The notes beneath the pieces are model-generated. The model saw only the letters and a list, made by a program, of their open reading frames with translations. It searched no databases and was not told the origin of the DNA. A stretch of DNA of 8,867 bases from NCBI GenBank assembly GCA_024279575.1, contig JAJRRJ010000133.1, positions 1-8,867 on the forward strand, in the 5' to 3' direction. Positions 1-5,711 of the stretch are shown piece after piece. Origin of the DNA: Alphaproteobacteria bacterium. GTDB taxonomy: Bacteria; Pseudomonadota; Alphaproteobacteria; Rhizobiales; Devosiaceae. Within the stretch, counting starts at the first letter, position 1; each line of letters starts with the position of its first letter. The position numbers and the translations under genes were made by a program.

Positions 1-425
1 AATGTGGCACGCACCATGTTATATGGGTTTGCAGACCCTTGCGATTTGGCAACAATATCGTTGATGCCCAGTGTTTCAAACACAGCACGCATTGGGCCAC
101 CGGCAATAATGCCCGTTCCCGCTGGTGCAGAACGTAAAAAAACCTTGCCCGCACCATGGCGACCACCAGTATCATGGTGAAGGGTCCGCCCCTCACGCAA
201 AGGAACCCGGATCATCTGGCGTTTGGCCGCTTCAGTTGCTTTGCGAATAGCCTCAGGCACTTCACGCGCCTTACCATGACCAAAACCAACCCGGCCTTTC
301 TGATCGCCAACCACAACCAGTGCAGCAAAGGCAAACCGACGGCCACCCTTTACCACCTTGGCAACACGGTTAATGTGTACCAGGCGATCAACAAATTCGC
401 TATCTTGTTCCCGAGCTTCTCTCAT
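1..425 (-). CDS. rpsE: 30S ribosomal protein S5, N-terminal 141 residues (3' end outside window)
   Basis: S5 is a 30S protein at the mRNA entry channel that affects decoding accuracy and binds near the spectinomycin site. The window holds 141 codons plus two bases; the stop lies beyond the left edge. It begins MREAREQDSEFVDRLVHINR and then has the S5 double-stranded-RNA-binding-like domain with VAKVVKGGRRFAFAALVVVG and KGRVGFGHGKAREVPEAIRKA (residues about 21-63). The second domain shows APAGTGIIAGGPMRAVFE and GSANPYNMVRAT. The start at 423-425 is the only possible one: a TAA stop lies in frame 9 nt upstream. From Met to NRVAK the length equals E. coli S5, without the longer charged N-terminal extension seen in many alphaproteobacteria. 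There is no recognisable SD. Confidence 0.97.
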   Translation of the reverse strand, partial: MREAREQDSEFVDRLVHINRVAKVVKGGRRFAFAALVVVGDQKGRVGFGHGKAREVPEAIRKATEAAKRQMIRVPLREGRTLHHDTGGRHGAGKVFLRSAPAGTGIIAGGPMRAVFETLGINDIVAKSQGSANPYNMVRAT

Positions 426-469
426 TGCATATTACTTTGCTTTTGTTTTGTTCGTTTGATTTGAATAAA
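426..469 (-). promoter_or_regulatory. A-rich, SD-less leader of rpsE
   Basis: These 44 nt between rplR and rpsE read on the minus strand as an A-rich, G-poor stretch (four G in all) with no AGGA, GGAG or GAGG. It ends in ATGCAATGAG: the first ATG (428-430) is followed by CAA and TGA, and the TGA overlaps the rpsE ATG (423-425). The region looks unstructured. Ribosome recruitment may depend on S1 binding to A/U-rich RNA or on coupling from rplR; this is inference. A TAATAT at the 3' end resembles a -10 box but has no matching -35. Confidence 0.5.
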
Positions 470-832
470 TTAAAACTGCAAACCGCCTTCACGCGCAGCA
501 TCAGCCAGGGCTTTTACCCGACCATGAAAAAGGTACCCGCCACGATCGAAAATCACAGTACCAACACCGGCCTTCTTGCCGCGCTCAGCAATCAGCTTAC
601 CAACCTCACCGGCGGCCTTCTGATCTGCACCACTTGATTTCCCACGCAGGCTTTTGTCCAATGTAGAAGCGGAAGCCACTGTGCGCCCCGTTACATCATC
701 AATGATCTGAGCATAGATATTTTTGCTCGAACGGAACACTGAAAGACGCGGGCGTCCACCAGCACGCGCTTTTAAGGAACGGCGTACACGCGAAGAGCGC
801 GTGCGCATATTTTGAATACGATTCTTGGCCAT
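470..832 (-). CDS. rplR: 50S ribosomal protein L18
   Basis: L18 binds 5S rRNA with L5 and L25-like partners in the central protuberance. The chosen product is 120 residues, starting MAKNRIQNMRTRSSRVRR, followed by GRPRLSVFRSSKNIYAQIIDD, ASTLDKSLRG and the conserved end FDRGGYLFHGRVKALADAAREGGLQF. The frame is open upstream to an ATG at 877, but those 15 residues lie inside rplF and have no family counterpart. The ATG at 830-832 instead follows the rplF stop by 1 nt and has a purine-rich GGAAG/GAAG region upstream. The basic N-terminus before the globular domain is normal for the family. A 44-nt A-rich gap follows. Confidence 0.97.
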   Translation of the reverse strand: MAKNRIQNMRTRSSRVRRSLKARAGGRPRLSVFRSSKNIYAQIIDDVTGRTVASASTLDKSLRGKSSGADQKAAGEVGKLIAERGKKAGVGTVIFDRGGYLFHGRVKALADAAREGGLQF

Positions 833-833
833 C

Positions 834-1364
834 TTACTTCTTCTTCCCTTCCTTGCGGAAGACATATTCGTTTTCATATCTTACGCCCTTGCCCTTATAG
901 GGTTCTGGCTTGCGATATTCGCGGATATTTGCAGCAGCCTGTCCAACAAGTTGCTTGTCAATTCCAGAAACAACAATTTCAGTTTGTTGCGGTGTCTGAA
1001 TCTGAATGCCCTCGGGAGTTTGATAAACTACATCATGGCTAAAACCAAGCGTCAGTTTTAAATCATTTCCCTGCATCGCAGCACGATAACCAACACCCGA
1101 AATCAGCAGTTTCTTGGAAAACCCGTCCCGAACACCGGTTATGATATTCTGCACAAGCGCCCGCGAAGTACCCCAATTGGTTCGTGCCATTTTGCTGTCA
1201 TTAGCAGGTGACAAAACCAACTCTCCATCCTGTTGCTCAATCGAAACAAGATCAAGCAACGCAACACTCAATTCCCCTTTTGTCCCTTTAGCCGTAACAG
1301 TGGACCCATCAATGGACACTGCTACACCCTCAATAGACACGGGCATTTTGCCAGTACGTGACAT
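834..1364 (-). CDS. rplF: 50S ribosomal protein L6
   Basis: L6 binds 23S rRNA near the sarcin-ricin loop at the base of the factor-binding site. The 176-residue product contains the two tandem RNA-binding domains of the family. The first starts MSRTGKMPVSIEGVAVSIDG and includes TNWGTSRALVQNIITGVRDGFSKKL; the second includes VGYRAAMQGNDLKLTLGFSHDV and ends in the C-terminal signature EPYKGKGVRYENEYVFRKEGKKK. Length is normal. The SD is GAAGG about 8 nt upstream. The purine-rich codons for the final Lys residues also serve as the SD region of rplR, which starts 1 nt after the stop. Confidence 0.98.
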   Translation of the reverse strand: MSRTGKMPVSIEGVAVSIDGSTVTAKGTKGELSVALLDLVSIEQQDGELVLSPANDSKMARTNWGTSRALVQNIITGVRDGFSKKLLISGVGYRAAMQGNDLKLTLGFSHDVVYQTPEGIQIQTPQQTEIVVSGIDKQLVGQAAANIREYRKPEPYKGKGVRYENEYVFRKEGKKK

Positions 1365-1370
1365 TTCAAA

Positions 1371-1383
1371 AACCTTCCCGGTT
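1371..1383 (-). promoter_or_regulatory. Small stem over the rplF Shine-Dalgarno
   Basis: AACC and GGTT (1380-1383 with 1371-1374) can pair around the loop GGGAA in the rpsH-rplF gap. The SD of rplF (GGGAAGG) lies in the loop and 3' arm, about 8 nt before the ATG at 1362-1364. A second AACC lies further upstream and could compete. A 4-bp stem is weak and may mean nothing. Confidence 0.2.
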
Positions 1384-1416
1384 CAATTCTTTATTCAGGT
1401 TACCTCACAAAGTCCT

Positions 1417-1815
1417 TTAGAAGACTTGGCAAAGTACCTCACCACCAACATTACTCGAACGCGCCTCATGATCAGCCATCACACCTTTTGGTGTAGACAG
1501 GATGGCAACACCCAGCCCGTTGGCAACCGTTGGAATATTCTTCACCGACGCATAAACGCGACGGCCGGGGCGTGAAACACGCTTGATTTCCCGAATAACG
1601 GGATCCCGATCCAAATATTTCAACTCGATCGAAAATTCGCTCGAATTATTCTCAAATTTCGTTTCGGTATAGCCGCGAATGAAACCTTCACTCTTAAGCA
1701 CATCCAAAACATTCCCGCGCAGCCGTGAAGCCGGCGTCAGAACCGTTTCCTTGTTGCGCATTAGCGCATTACGAATACGGGTCAACATATCACCAAGCGG
1801 ATCATTCAGGTTCAT
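1417..1815 (-). CDS. rpsH: 30S ribosomal protein S8
   Basis: S8 is a primary 16S rRNA-binding protein of the 30S platform and in E. coli the translational repressor of the spc operon. The 132-residue product starts MNLNDPLGDMLTRIRNALMRNK, has the central SEGFIRGY segment, RVSRPGRRVYASVKNIPTVANGLGVAILSTPKGVM, and the C-terminal NVGGEVLCQVF that matches the family VGGE(I/V)LC(E/Q)VF ending. Length is normal. The SD (GGGAG) lies about 8 nt before the ATG in the 12-nt gap after rpsN. A 52-nt gap follows before rplF, the third longest in the window. Confidence 0.98.
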   Translation of the reverse strand: MNLNDPLGDMLTRIRNALMRNKETVLTPASRLRGNVLDVLKSEGFIRGYTETKFENNSSEFSIELKYLDRDPVIREIKRVSRPGRRVYASVKNIPTVANGLGVAILSTPKGVMADHEARSSNVGGEVLCQVF

Positions 1816-1827
1816 GACTTCAACTCC

Positions 1828-2133
1828 CTACCAGCTTGACTTGACCATGCCGGGAACGAATCCCCGGTTGCCAAGATTACGCAAAGAAATACGGCTCATT
1901 TTCAGCTTCCGATAAAAAGCCCGCGGACGGCCAGTAACTTCACAACGATTGCGCACCCGTGAAGGTGATGCATCACGCGGAAGCTCGTTCAGCTTCAACT
2001 GAGCATTAAAACGTTCTTCCAGAGACACGGATTTATCCGCGACCATGGCTTTAAGCGTTGCGCGACGGTCAGCATATTTTGCTACCATTCTGCGACGCTT
2101 GTTATTCTTTTCGATGGCGCTCTTTTTTGCCAT
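1828..2133 (-). CDS. rpsN: 30S ribosomal protein S14, zinc-free (C-) type
   Basis: S14 is a 30S head protein near the A site and S10/S19. This copy is the long zinc-independent form: 101 residues with a single cysteine (in NRCEVTGRPR), so it lacks the paired CxxC motifs of the short zinc-binding form. It has MAKKSAIEKNNKRRRMVAKYADRRATLK at the N-terminus, LPRDASPSRVRNRC in the middle and the conserved GRPRAFYRKLKMSRISLRNL plus GFVPGMVKSSW end. The length and type match E. coli and most alphaproteobacteria. A GAGG SD lies 9 nt before the ATG in the 27-nt gap after rplE. Confidence 0.98.
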   Translation of the reverse strand: MAKKSAIEKNNKRRRMVAKYADRRATLKAMVADKSVSLEERFNAQLKLNELPRDASPSRVRNRCEVTGRPRAFYRKLKMSRISLRNLGNRGFVPGMVKSSW

Positions 2134-2160
2134 TGAGTAATTCCTCTCTTTTCTTCCGCT

Positions 2161-2724
2161 TTAGCCGTTAACCTGGCCAAATGGGAAGTCAAATGCCCGC
2201 AACAATGCCAATGCTTCTTCATCGGTATTGGCAGTCGTACAAACGATAATGTCCATGCCCCAGATTTGATCAACTTTGTCATAATCAATTTCAGGGAAAA
2301 CGATATGCTCTTTGATGCCCATGGCAAAGTTGCCGTGCCCATCGAAACTCTTTACATTCAATCCACGAAAATCCCGTACCCGTGGCAACGCAATGTTGAT
2401 CAGACGATCAACAAACTCATACATCCGATGCTTACGAAGAGTTACCTTGCAGCCAAGGGGCATATCTTCACGCACCTTGAACCCGGCAATAGACTTACTG
2501 GCAAACGTTGTTTGCGCCTGCTGCCCGGCAATCAAAGTCATATCAGCAACCGCAGACTTAACCTTCTTTGTGTCATTGACGGCTTCGCCAACACCCATGT
2601 TAAGCACGATTTTGTCCAGTTTTGGAACTTCCATCGGGTTTTTATATCCGAATTCCTTTATCAAACCGGCACGGATCACATCATCAAAATGCGACCGTAA
2701 GCGCGGCACCAATACCTCAGCCAT
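2161..2724 (-). CDS. rplE: 50S ribosomal protein L5
   Basis: L5 binds 5S rRNA in the central protuberance of the 50S subunit and touches S13/S19 and P-site tRNA. The 187-residue product has normal length. Landmarks are MEVPKLDKIVLNMGVGEAV (about residues 32-50), the loop AGQQAQTTFASKSIAGFKVREDMPLGCKVTLR, and DFRGLNVKSFDGHGNFAMGIKEHIVFPEI, followed by the C-terminal strand MDIIVCTTANTDEEALALLRAFDFPF. The ATG at 2722-2724 gives the conserved N-terminus, overlaps rplX by 8 nt and has a GGAG SD 9 nt upstream, so translation is probably coupled to L24. Translation of this gene is the S8-repressed step in E. coli. Confidence 0.98.
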   Translation of the reverse strand: MAEVLVPRLRSHFDDVIRAGLIKEFGYKNPMEVPKLDKIVLNMGVGEAVNDTKKVKSAVADMTLIAGQQAQTTFASKSIAGFKVREDMPLGCKVTLRKHRMYEFVDRLINIALPRVRDFRGLNVKSFDGHGNFAMGIKEHIVFPEIDYDKVDQIWGMDIIVCTTANTDEEALALLRAFDFPFGQVNG

Positions 2725-3031
2725 TGATAGTTTCTCCAGAACGCTTGGCGAAGCGTGTTTTCACACCATCGACAATTTTAAAACCCACGCGGGTTGGTTT
2801 GCCATCTTTAGGATCGGCATAAGCAAGGTTCGACAAATTAATTGGCGCTTCCTTGGAAATAATACCGGCTTCCTGACTGGCAGTTTGTTTCGTGTGGCGG
2901 CGAACCATATTGATGCCACTCACAAGAGCTTTGTTTTTTGCAACCAGGATTTGCAGGATTTCACCTGTTTTGCCTTTATCCCGGCCAGCCAATACGACGA
3001 TCTTATCGCCCTTTTTTAACTTCGCAGCCAT
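2717..3031 (-). CDS. rplX: 50S ribosomal protein L24
   Basis: L24 is one of the two initiator proteins of 50S assembly and binds the 5' domain of 23S rRNA near the tunnel exit. The 104-residue product has the N-terminal KOW motif (KKGDKIVVLAGRDKGKTGEIL, about residues 6-26), then KALVSGINMVRRHTK and the acidic-to-basic EAPINLSNLAYADPKDGKPTRVGFK region of the family. A strong GGAGGTG SD lies inside rplN, and the genes share one base (TAATG). At the other end the gene overlaps rplE by 8 nt (ATGGCTGA), and its last 40 nt contain a perfect hairpin just before the rplE SD. Confidence 0.97.
   Translation of the reverse strand: MAAKLKKGDKIVVLAGRDKGKTGEILQILVAKNKALVSGINMVRRHTKQTASQEAGIISKEAPINLSNLAYADPKDGKPTRVGFKIVDGVKTRFAKRSGETING
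2741..2756 (-). promoter_or_regulatory. Hairpin immediately before the rplE Shine-Dalgarno
   Basis: ACGCTT and AAGCGT (minus strand, 2751-2756 with 2741-2746) form a perfect 6-bp stem with a CGCC tetraloop inside the 3' end of rplX. The rplE SD (GGAG, 2734-2737) follows within 3 nt of the stem. In E. coli the S8 repressor acts at the start of rplE, so this is the place to look for spc-operon translational control. The stem also encodes ordinary rplX codons, so it could be chance. I see no clear match to the E. coli S8 site from memory. Confidence 0.3.
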
Positions 3032-3399
3032 TAGAGCACCTCCGGAGCGAGCGAAATAATCTTCATGTGTTTCTTTGCACGCAGTTCACGCGGAACCGGA
3101 CCAAAAATACGTGTGCCAATCGGCTCATTTGAATTATTAACCAACACCGCAGCATTGGAATCAAAACGAATAACCGACCCATCCTTGCGGCGAATGTTGG
3201 AGCGGGTACGAACCACGATGGCTTTTGCCACCTCGCCCTTTTTCACCTTGCCGCGTGGAGTTGCTTCCTTGATCGATACCACGATCAAATCCCCTACCGA
3301 CGCATACTTGCGCTTCGAGCCGCCGAGCACCTTAATGCACATAACCCGTTTTGCGCCAGAATTGTCGGCAACGTCCAAATTTGATTGCATCTGAATCAT
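3031..3399 (-). CDS. rplN: 50S ribosomal protein L14
   Basis: L14 is a 50S interface protein that binds 23S rRNA, forms a bridge with the 30S subunit, and is the docking site of the silencing factor RsfS. The 122-residue product is exactly the usual length. It carries MIQMQSNLDVADNSGAKRVMCIKVLGG at the N-terminus, the family signature around GDLIVVSIKEATPRGKVKKGE, and the end IFGPVPRELRAKKHMKIISLAPEVL. It opens the spc block after a 61-nt gap. The SD (GAAGG) lies about 9 nt before the ATG. Its TAA stop shares one base with the rplX ATG. Confidence 0.98.
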   Translation of the reverse strand: MIQMQSNLDVADNSGAKRVMCIKVLGGSKRKYASVGDLIVVSIKEATPRGKVKKGEVAKAIVVRTRSNIRRKDGSVIRFDSNAAVLVNNSNEPIGTRIFGPVPRELRAKKHMKIISLAPEVL

Positions 3400-3423
3400 T
3401 TTTCGATGCCTTCTCTTCTATTT

Positions 3424-3441
3424 GGCAAACCTGAGTTTGCC
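3424..3441 (-). promoter_or_regulatory. Hairpin in the rpsQ-rplN gap (S10/spc boundary)
   Basis: GGCAAAC and GTTTGCC form a perfect 7-bp stem with a 4-nt loop (TCAG) in the 61-nt gap between rpsQ and rplN. It starts 19 nt after the rpsQ stop and ends 24 nt before the rplN ATG, just upstream of the rplN SD (GAAGG). The bases after it (AAATAG) are not a U-tract, so it is not a standard terminator. Possible roles are RNA processing, mRNA stability or control of rplN initiation. The structure is seen; its function is inferred. I found no convincing promoter for the spc block in this gap. Confidence 0.45.
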
Positions 3442-3456
3442 GATTAACCAAACAAA

Positions 3457-3478
3457 ATTGTTAAGCCGATTGAACAAT
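3457..3478 (-). other. AU-rich inverted repeat across the rpsQ stop codon
   Basis: On the minus strand ATTGTT (3473-3478) and AACAAT (3457-3462) form a weak 6-bp stem around a 10-nt loop. The repeat covers the last rpsQ codons and the TAA stop, and it is followed by a T-rich stretch (TTTGTTT). The layout resembles a poor terminator at the end of the S10 block, but the stem is all but GC-free and the T-tract is interrupted. I give it low weight. Confidence 0.2.
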
Positions 3479-3694
3479 CGACCAACGCTTATTTTTTGAA
3501 ATAGGCGCGCATTCCTGAATTGAAACTTTATCACCCACTTTGGCTGAATTGGTTTCATCGTGCGCCTGATATTTTTTCGACCGGCGAACAGTTTTTTTGT
3601 AAAGCGGATGGGCGAAACGACGCTCCACACGAACCACAATTGTCTTGTCATTGGCGTCGGAGACAACTGTCCCCTGCAAAATTCGTTTTGGCAT
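3461..3694 (-). CDS. rpsQ: 30S ribosomal protein S17
   Basis: S17 is an OB-fold primary 16S rRNA-binding protein of the 30S body. The 77-residue product starts MPKRILQGTVVSDANDKTIVV and shows the family motif VRVERRFAHPLYKKTVRRSKKYQAHDE split across residues about 21-48, followed by VGDKVSIQECAPISKNKRWSIV. This is the normal length for short bacterial S17. The start has an AAGGG SD that overlaps the rpmC stop, about 8 nt from the ATG. It is the last gene of the S10 block in the E. coli scheme. A 61-nt gap with candidate hairpins follows before rplN. Confidence 0.97.
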   Translation of the reverse strand: MPKRILQGTVVSDANDKTIVVRVERRFAHPLYKKTVRRSKKYQAHDETNSAKVGDKVSIQECAPISKNKRWSIVQSA

Positions 3695-3705
3695 GTCTGT
3701 TGCCC

Positions 3706-3897
3706 TTAGCTTTCGCGCTTTTCGCGCATGACGGTTTTAACTTTTGCAACTTCCCGGCGAACCTGACGCACACGCGACGTATTCTCCATCTGCTGCGTTG
3801 CCCGTTGGAAGCGCAGATTAAACTGCTCTTTTTTCAGGGTCTCAAGCTCATCTTTGAGCTCGTCGAGCGTTTTTGCCCGAATATCGGCAATATCCAT
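3706..3897 (-). CDS. rpmC: 50S ribosomal protein L29
   Basis: L29 is a small two-helix 50S protein beside the tunnel exit, next to L23. The 63-residue product has the usual alpha-helical hairpin: helix 1 carries TLDELKDELETLKKEQFNLR and helix 2 carries the conserved ENTSRVRQVRREVAKVKTV. Length and motif order are normal. The start ATG (3895-3897) is preceded by an AAGGA SD about 8 nt away that overlaps the rplP stop codon. The 11-nt gap on each side places it in a tight rplP-rpmC-rpsQ triplet. Confidence 0.97.
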   Translation of the reverse strand: MDIADIRAKTLDELKDELETLKKEQFNLRFQRATQQMENTSRVRQVRREVAKVKTVMREKRES

Positions 3898-3908
3898 CTA
3901 ATCAATCC

Positions 3909-4322
3909 TTAGTCAGCGATACGCTTAACAAAGCGCGTTTTGATCGGCAATTTCATAGCAGCAAGTCTGAGCGCTTCACGCGCCACATCTTCACTCACCC
4001 CGTCCAGCTCAAACATGATCCGACCAGGTTTCACCCGAGCTGCCCAATATTCCGGCGCGCCCTTGCCTTTACCCATGCGAACTTCAGTTGGCTTTGCAGT
4101 CACGGGAAGATCAGGAAAAATACGGATCCAAACACGGCCCGCACGTTTCATGTGACGGGTCATTGCACGACGCGCCGCTTCGATCTGGCGCGCAGTAATA
4201 CGCTCCGGTTCCTGGGCTTTGAGGCCATATTGACCAAAAGTCAATGATGTTCCGCCCTTTGCCACCCCGTGAATGCGGCCCTTGTGAGCCTTACGGAATT
4301 TTGTACGTTTAGGTTGTAGCAT
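3909..4322 (-). CDS. rplP: 50S ribosomal protein L16
   Basis: L16 binds 23S rRNA near the A site and helps position aminoacyl-tRNA in the 50S subunit; it is a late-assembly protein. The 137-residue product is standard in length. It shows MLQPKRTKFRKAHKGRIHG at the N-terminus, LTFGQYGLKAQEP, the tRNA-proximal segment RARRAM-like block RQIEAARRAMTRHMKRAG, the motif MGKGKGAPEYWAARVKPGRIMFEL, and the end REALRLAAMKLPIKTRFV. The SD (AAGGG) overlaps the last codons of rpsC, about 9 nt before the ATG. The rplP TAA stop itself forms part of the SD for rpmC. Confidence 0.98.
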   Translation of the reverse strand: MLQPKRTKFRKAHKGRIHGVAKGGTSLTFGQYGLKAQEPERITARQIEAARRAMTRHMKRAGRVWIRIFPDLPVTAKPTEVRMGKGKGAPEYWAARVKPGRIMFELDGVSEDVAREALRLAAMKLPIKTRFVKRIAD

Positions 4323-4328
4323 AATATT

Positions 4329-5048
4329 TTACCCTTGACCCGGACGCGGTTCACGACGTTTCTGACCGCCACCGCCGCCACCAGCTTCGGTTGCCCGACG
4401 CTCATGGGCAGAAGGATCATGTTCCATCACTTCGCCTTTAAAAATCCAAACCTTGATGCCGATAACACCATAGGTTGTTGAAGCTTCGGCAACACCAAAA
4501 TCGATGTCAGCACGAAGTGTGTGCAAAGGAACGCGCCCCTCACGATACCATTCGGTGCGCGCAATATCAGCGCCGCCCAAACGGCCAGCCACATTGGCAC
4601 GAATGCCAAGGGCACCCATACGCATAGCTGTTTGCACACCACGCTTGGTTGCCCGGCGAAACGCAACACGGCGTTCCAGCTGCTGAGCAATCCCTTGCGC
4701 AACAAGTGTTGCGTCAACTTCAGGCTTGCGCACTTCAACGATGTTGATGTGCACTTCTGAATCTGTGAACTTACGGATTTTTGCGCGCAACACTTCGATG
4801 TCAGCGCCCTTTTTACCAATCACAATGCCCGGACGAGCCGTATGAATGGAAACCCGACACTTACGGTGCGGACGCTCAATAACGATTTTTGAAACCGCGG
4901 CCTGCTTGAGAGTTTTCTCCAGCATGGTACGAATTTTCAGATCTTCCTGAAGCAAATCACCATATTCATTTTTGTTGGCATACCAACGCGAATCCCATGT
5001 GCGATTGATGCCAAGGCGCATGCCGATTGGATTAACTTTTTGACCCAT
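4329..5048 (-). CDS. rpsC: 30S ribosomal protein S3
   Basis: S3 forms part of the mRNA entry tunnel of the 30S subunit and contributes to its mRNA helicase activity. The 239-residue product starts MGQKVNPIGMRLGINR. It has a type-II KH domain with its GxxG loop at residues 78-81 (GKKG) and the basic FRRATKR patch at 130-136, where Arg131, Arg132 and Lys135 match the E. coli helicase-related residues. The C-terminal domain carries GADIARTEWYREGRVPLHTLRA. The tail is glycine-rich (six Gly at 223-228) and basic, which is usual for the family outside the enterics. Translation start is very well supported: a near-consensus GAGGAGG SD lies 7 nt upstream inside rplV, and start and stop share one base (TAATG). 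The gap to rplP is 6 nt. Confidence 0.98.
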   Translation of the reverse strand: MGQKVNPIGMRLGINRTWDSRWYANKNEYGDLLQEDLKIRTMLEKTLKQAAVSKIVIERPHRKCRVSIHTARPGIVIGKKGADIEVLRAKIRKFTDSEVHINIVEVRKPEVDATLVAQGIAQQLERRVAFRRATKRGVQTAMRMGALGIRANVAGRLGGADIARTEWYREGRVPLHTLRADIDFGVAEASTTYGVIGIKVWIFKGEVMEHDPSAHERRATEAGGGGGGQKRREPRPGQG

Positions 5049-5428
5049 TATGCGGCCTCCTCAACTTCACGAACTATAATCGTAAGATTCGCAAATGGCT
5101 TCATTATTTTGGCACCCCGGCCACGAGCCCGCGCCTTAAAACGCTTCATTACCAGGGAATTACCAACAAATGCTTCAGCAACAATCAGACTATCAGTATC
5201 CAGATTGTGATTATTTTCAGCGTTTGCAATGGCGCTTTCCAGTGTGGCTTTCACCGCCGCAGCAATGCGCTTGGGTGAAAAACTCAAATCAGCCAATGCC
5301 GCTTCAACTTTTTTACCACGAATGGATTGAGCAACCAGATTCAGCTTTTGAGGACTGGTACGCACCCGGCGAAGAACCGCCTGTGCTTCATTGCTCTTCA
5401 AAGAGCGTTCTGCTTTTTTCTTAGCCAT
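5048..5428 (-). CDS. rplV: 50S ribosomal protein L22
   Basis: L22 is a 50S assembly protein whose long beta-hairpin lines the peptide exit tunnel opposite L4. The 126-residue product has the conserved VLRRVRTSPQKLNLVAQSIRGKKV segment near the N-terminus, SPKRIAAAVKATLESAIANAENNH in the middle, and a basic hairpin at about residues 94-113 (MKRFKARARGRGAKIMKPF) before the final beta strand NLTIIVREV. No duplication or deletion of the macrolide-resistance type is visible in the hairpin. The start follows the rpsS stop by 2 nt and has a GAGGGG SD within rpsS. Its stop overlaps the rpsC start by one base, and its last codons encode the SD of rpsC. Confidence 0.98.
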   Translation of the reverse strand: MAKKKAERSLKSNEAQAVLRRVRTSPQKLNLVAQSIRGKKVEAALADLSFSPKRIAAAVKATLESAIANAENNHNLDTDSLIVAEAFVGNSLVMKRFKARARGRGAKIMKPFANLTIIVREVEEAA

Positions 5429-5430
5429 CG

Positions 5431-5709
5431 TTAGCCCCTCTTCGCGCGCTTGTCAGCCGCGTGACCATAAAAGGTACGGGTAGGTGAAAATTCACCAAAT
5501 TTATGACCAATCATATCTTCAGAAATTGAAACCGGGATATGTTTTTTGCCATTATAAACGCCAAAGGTCAGGCCAACAAATGGTGGCAGGATCGTTGAAC
5601 GACGGCTCCAGGTTTTAATAACTTCATGACGTCCACCTTCGCGGACTTTATCGGCTTTTTTAATCAGATACCCGTCAACAAACGGGCCTTTCCAAACGGA
5701 ACGAGACAT
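5431..5709 (-). CDS. rpsS: 30S ribosomal protein S19
   Basis: S19 is a 30S head protein that, with S13, contacts 23S rRNA and L5 across the subunit interface and lies near the A-site tRNA. The 92-residue product has the normal length. It contains MSRSVWKGPFVDGYL, IKTWSRRSTILPPFVGLTF and the C-terminal GHKFGEFSPTRTFYGHAADKR signature of the family. The SD (AGGAAGGG) lies inside the last codons of rplB, and the two genes are 2 nt apart. Nothing is unusual in sequence or length. Confidence 0.98.
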   Translation of the reverse strand: MSRSVWKGPFVDGYLIKKADKVREGGRHEVIKTWSRRSTILPPFVGLTFGVYNGKKHIPVSISEDMIGHKFGEFSPTRTFYGHAADKRAKRG

Positions 5710-5711
5710 AT

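Noticed and set aside
426..469. Possible promoter (TAATAT) in the rplR-rpsE gap
   Set aside because: The hexamer 17 nt upstream (AAACGA) is unlike TTGACA, and the -10-like box would place transcription start inside the rpsE coding region.
833..877. Upstream ATG start extending rplR by 15 residues into rplF
   Set aside because: Absent from the L18 family; the ATG at 830-832 has its own SD and lies 1 nt after the rplF stop.
2082..2342. Minus-strand open frame of 86 codons overlapping rplE and the rplE-rpsN gap
   Set aside because: Out-of-frame shadow of the L5 and S14 genes, with no homology that I recognise.
2312..3019. Plus-strand open frame of 235 codons opposite rplE and rplX
   Set aside because: It is antisense to two certain ribosomal-protein genes, has no recognisable domain, and its amino-acid make-up is what the reverse complement of conserved codons gives.
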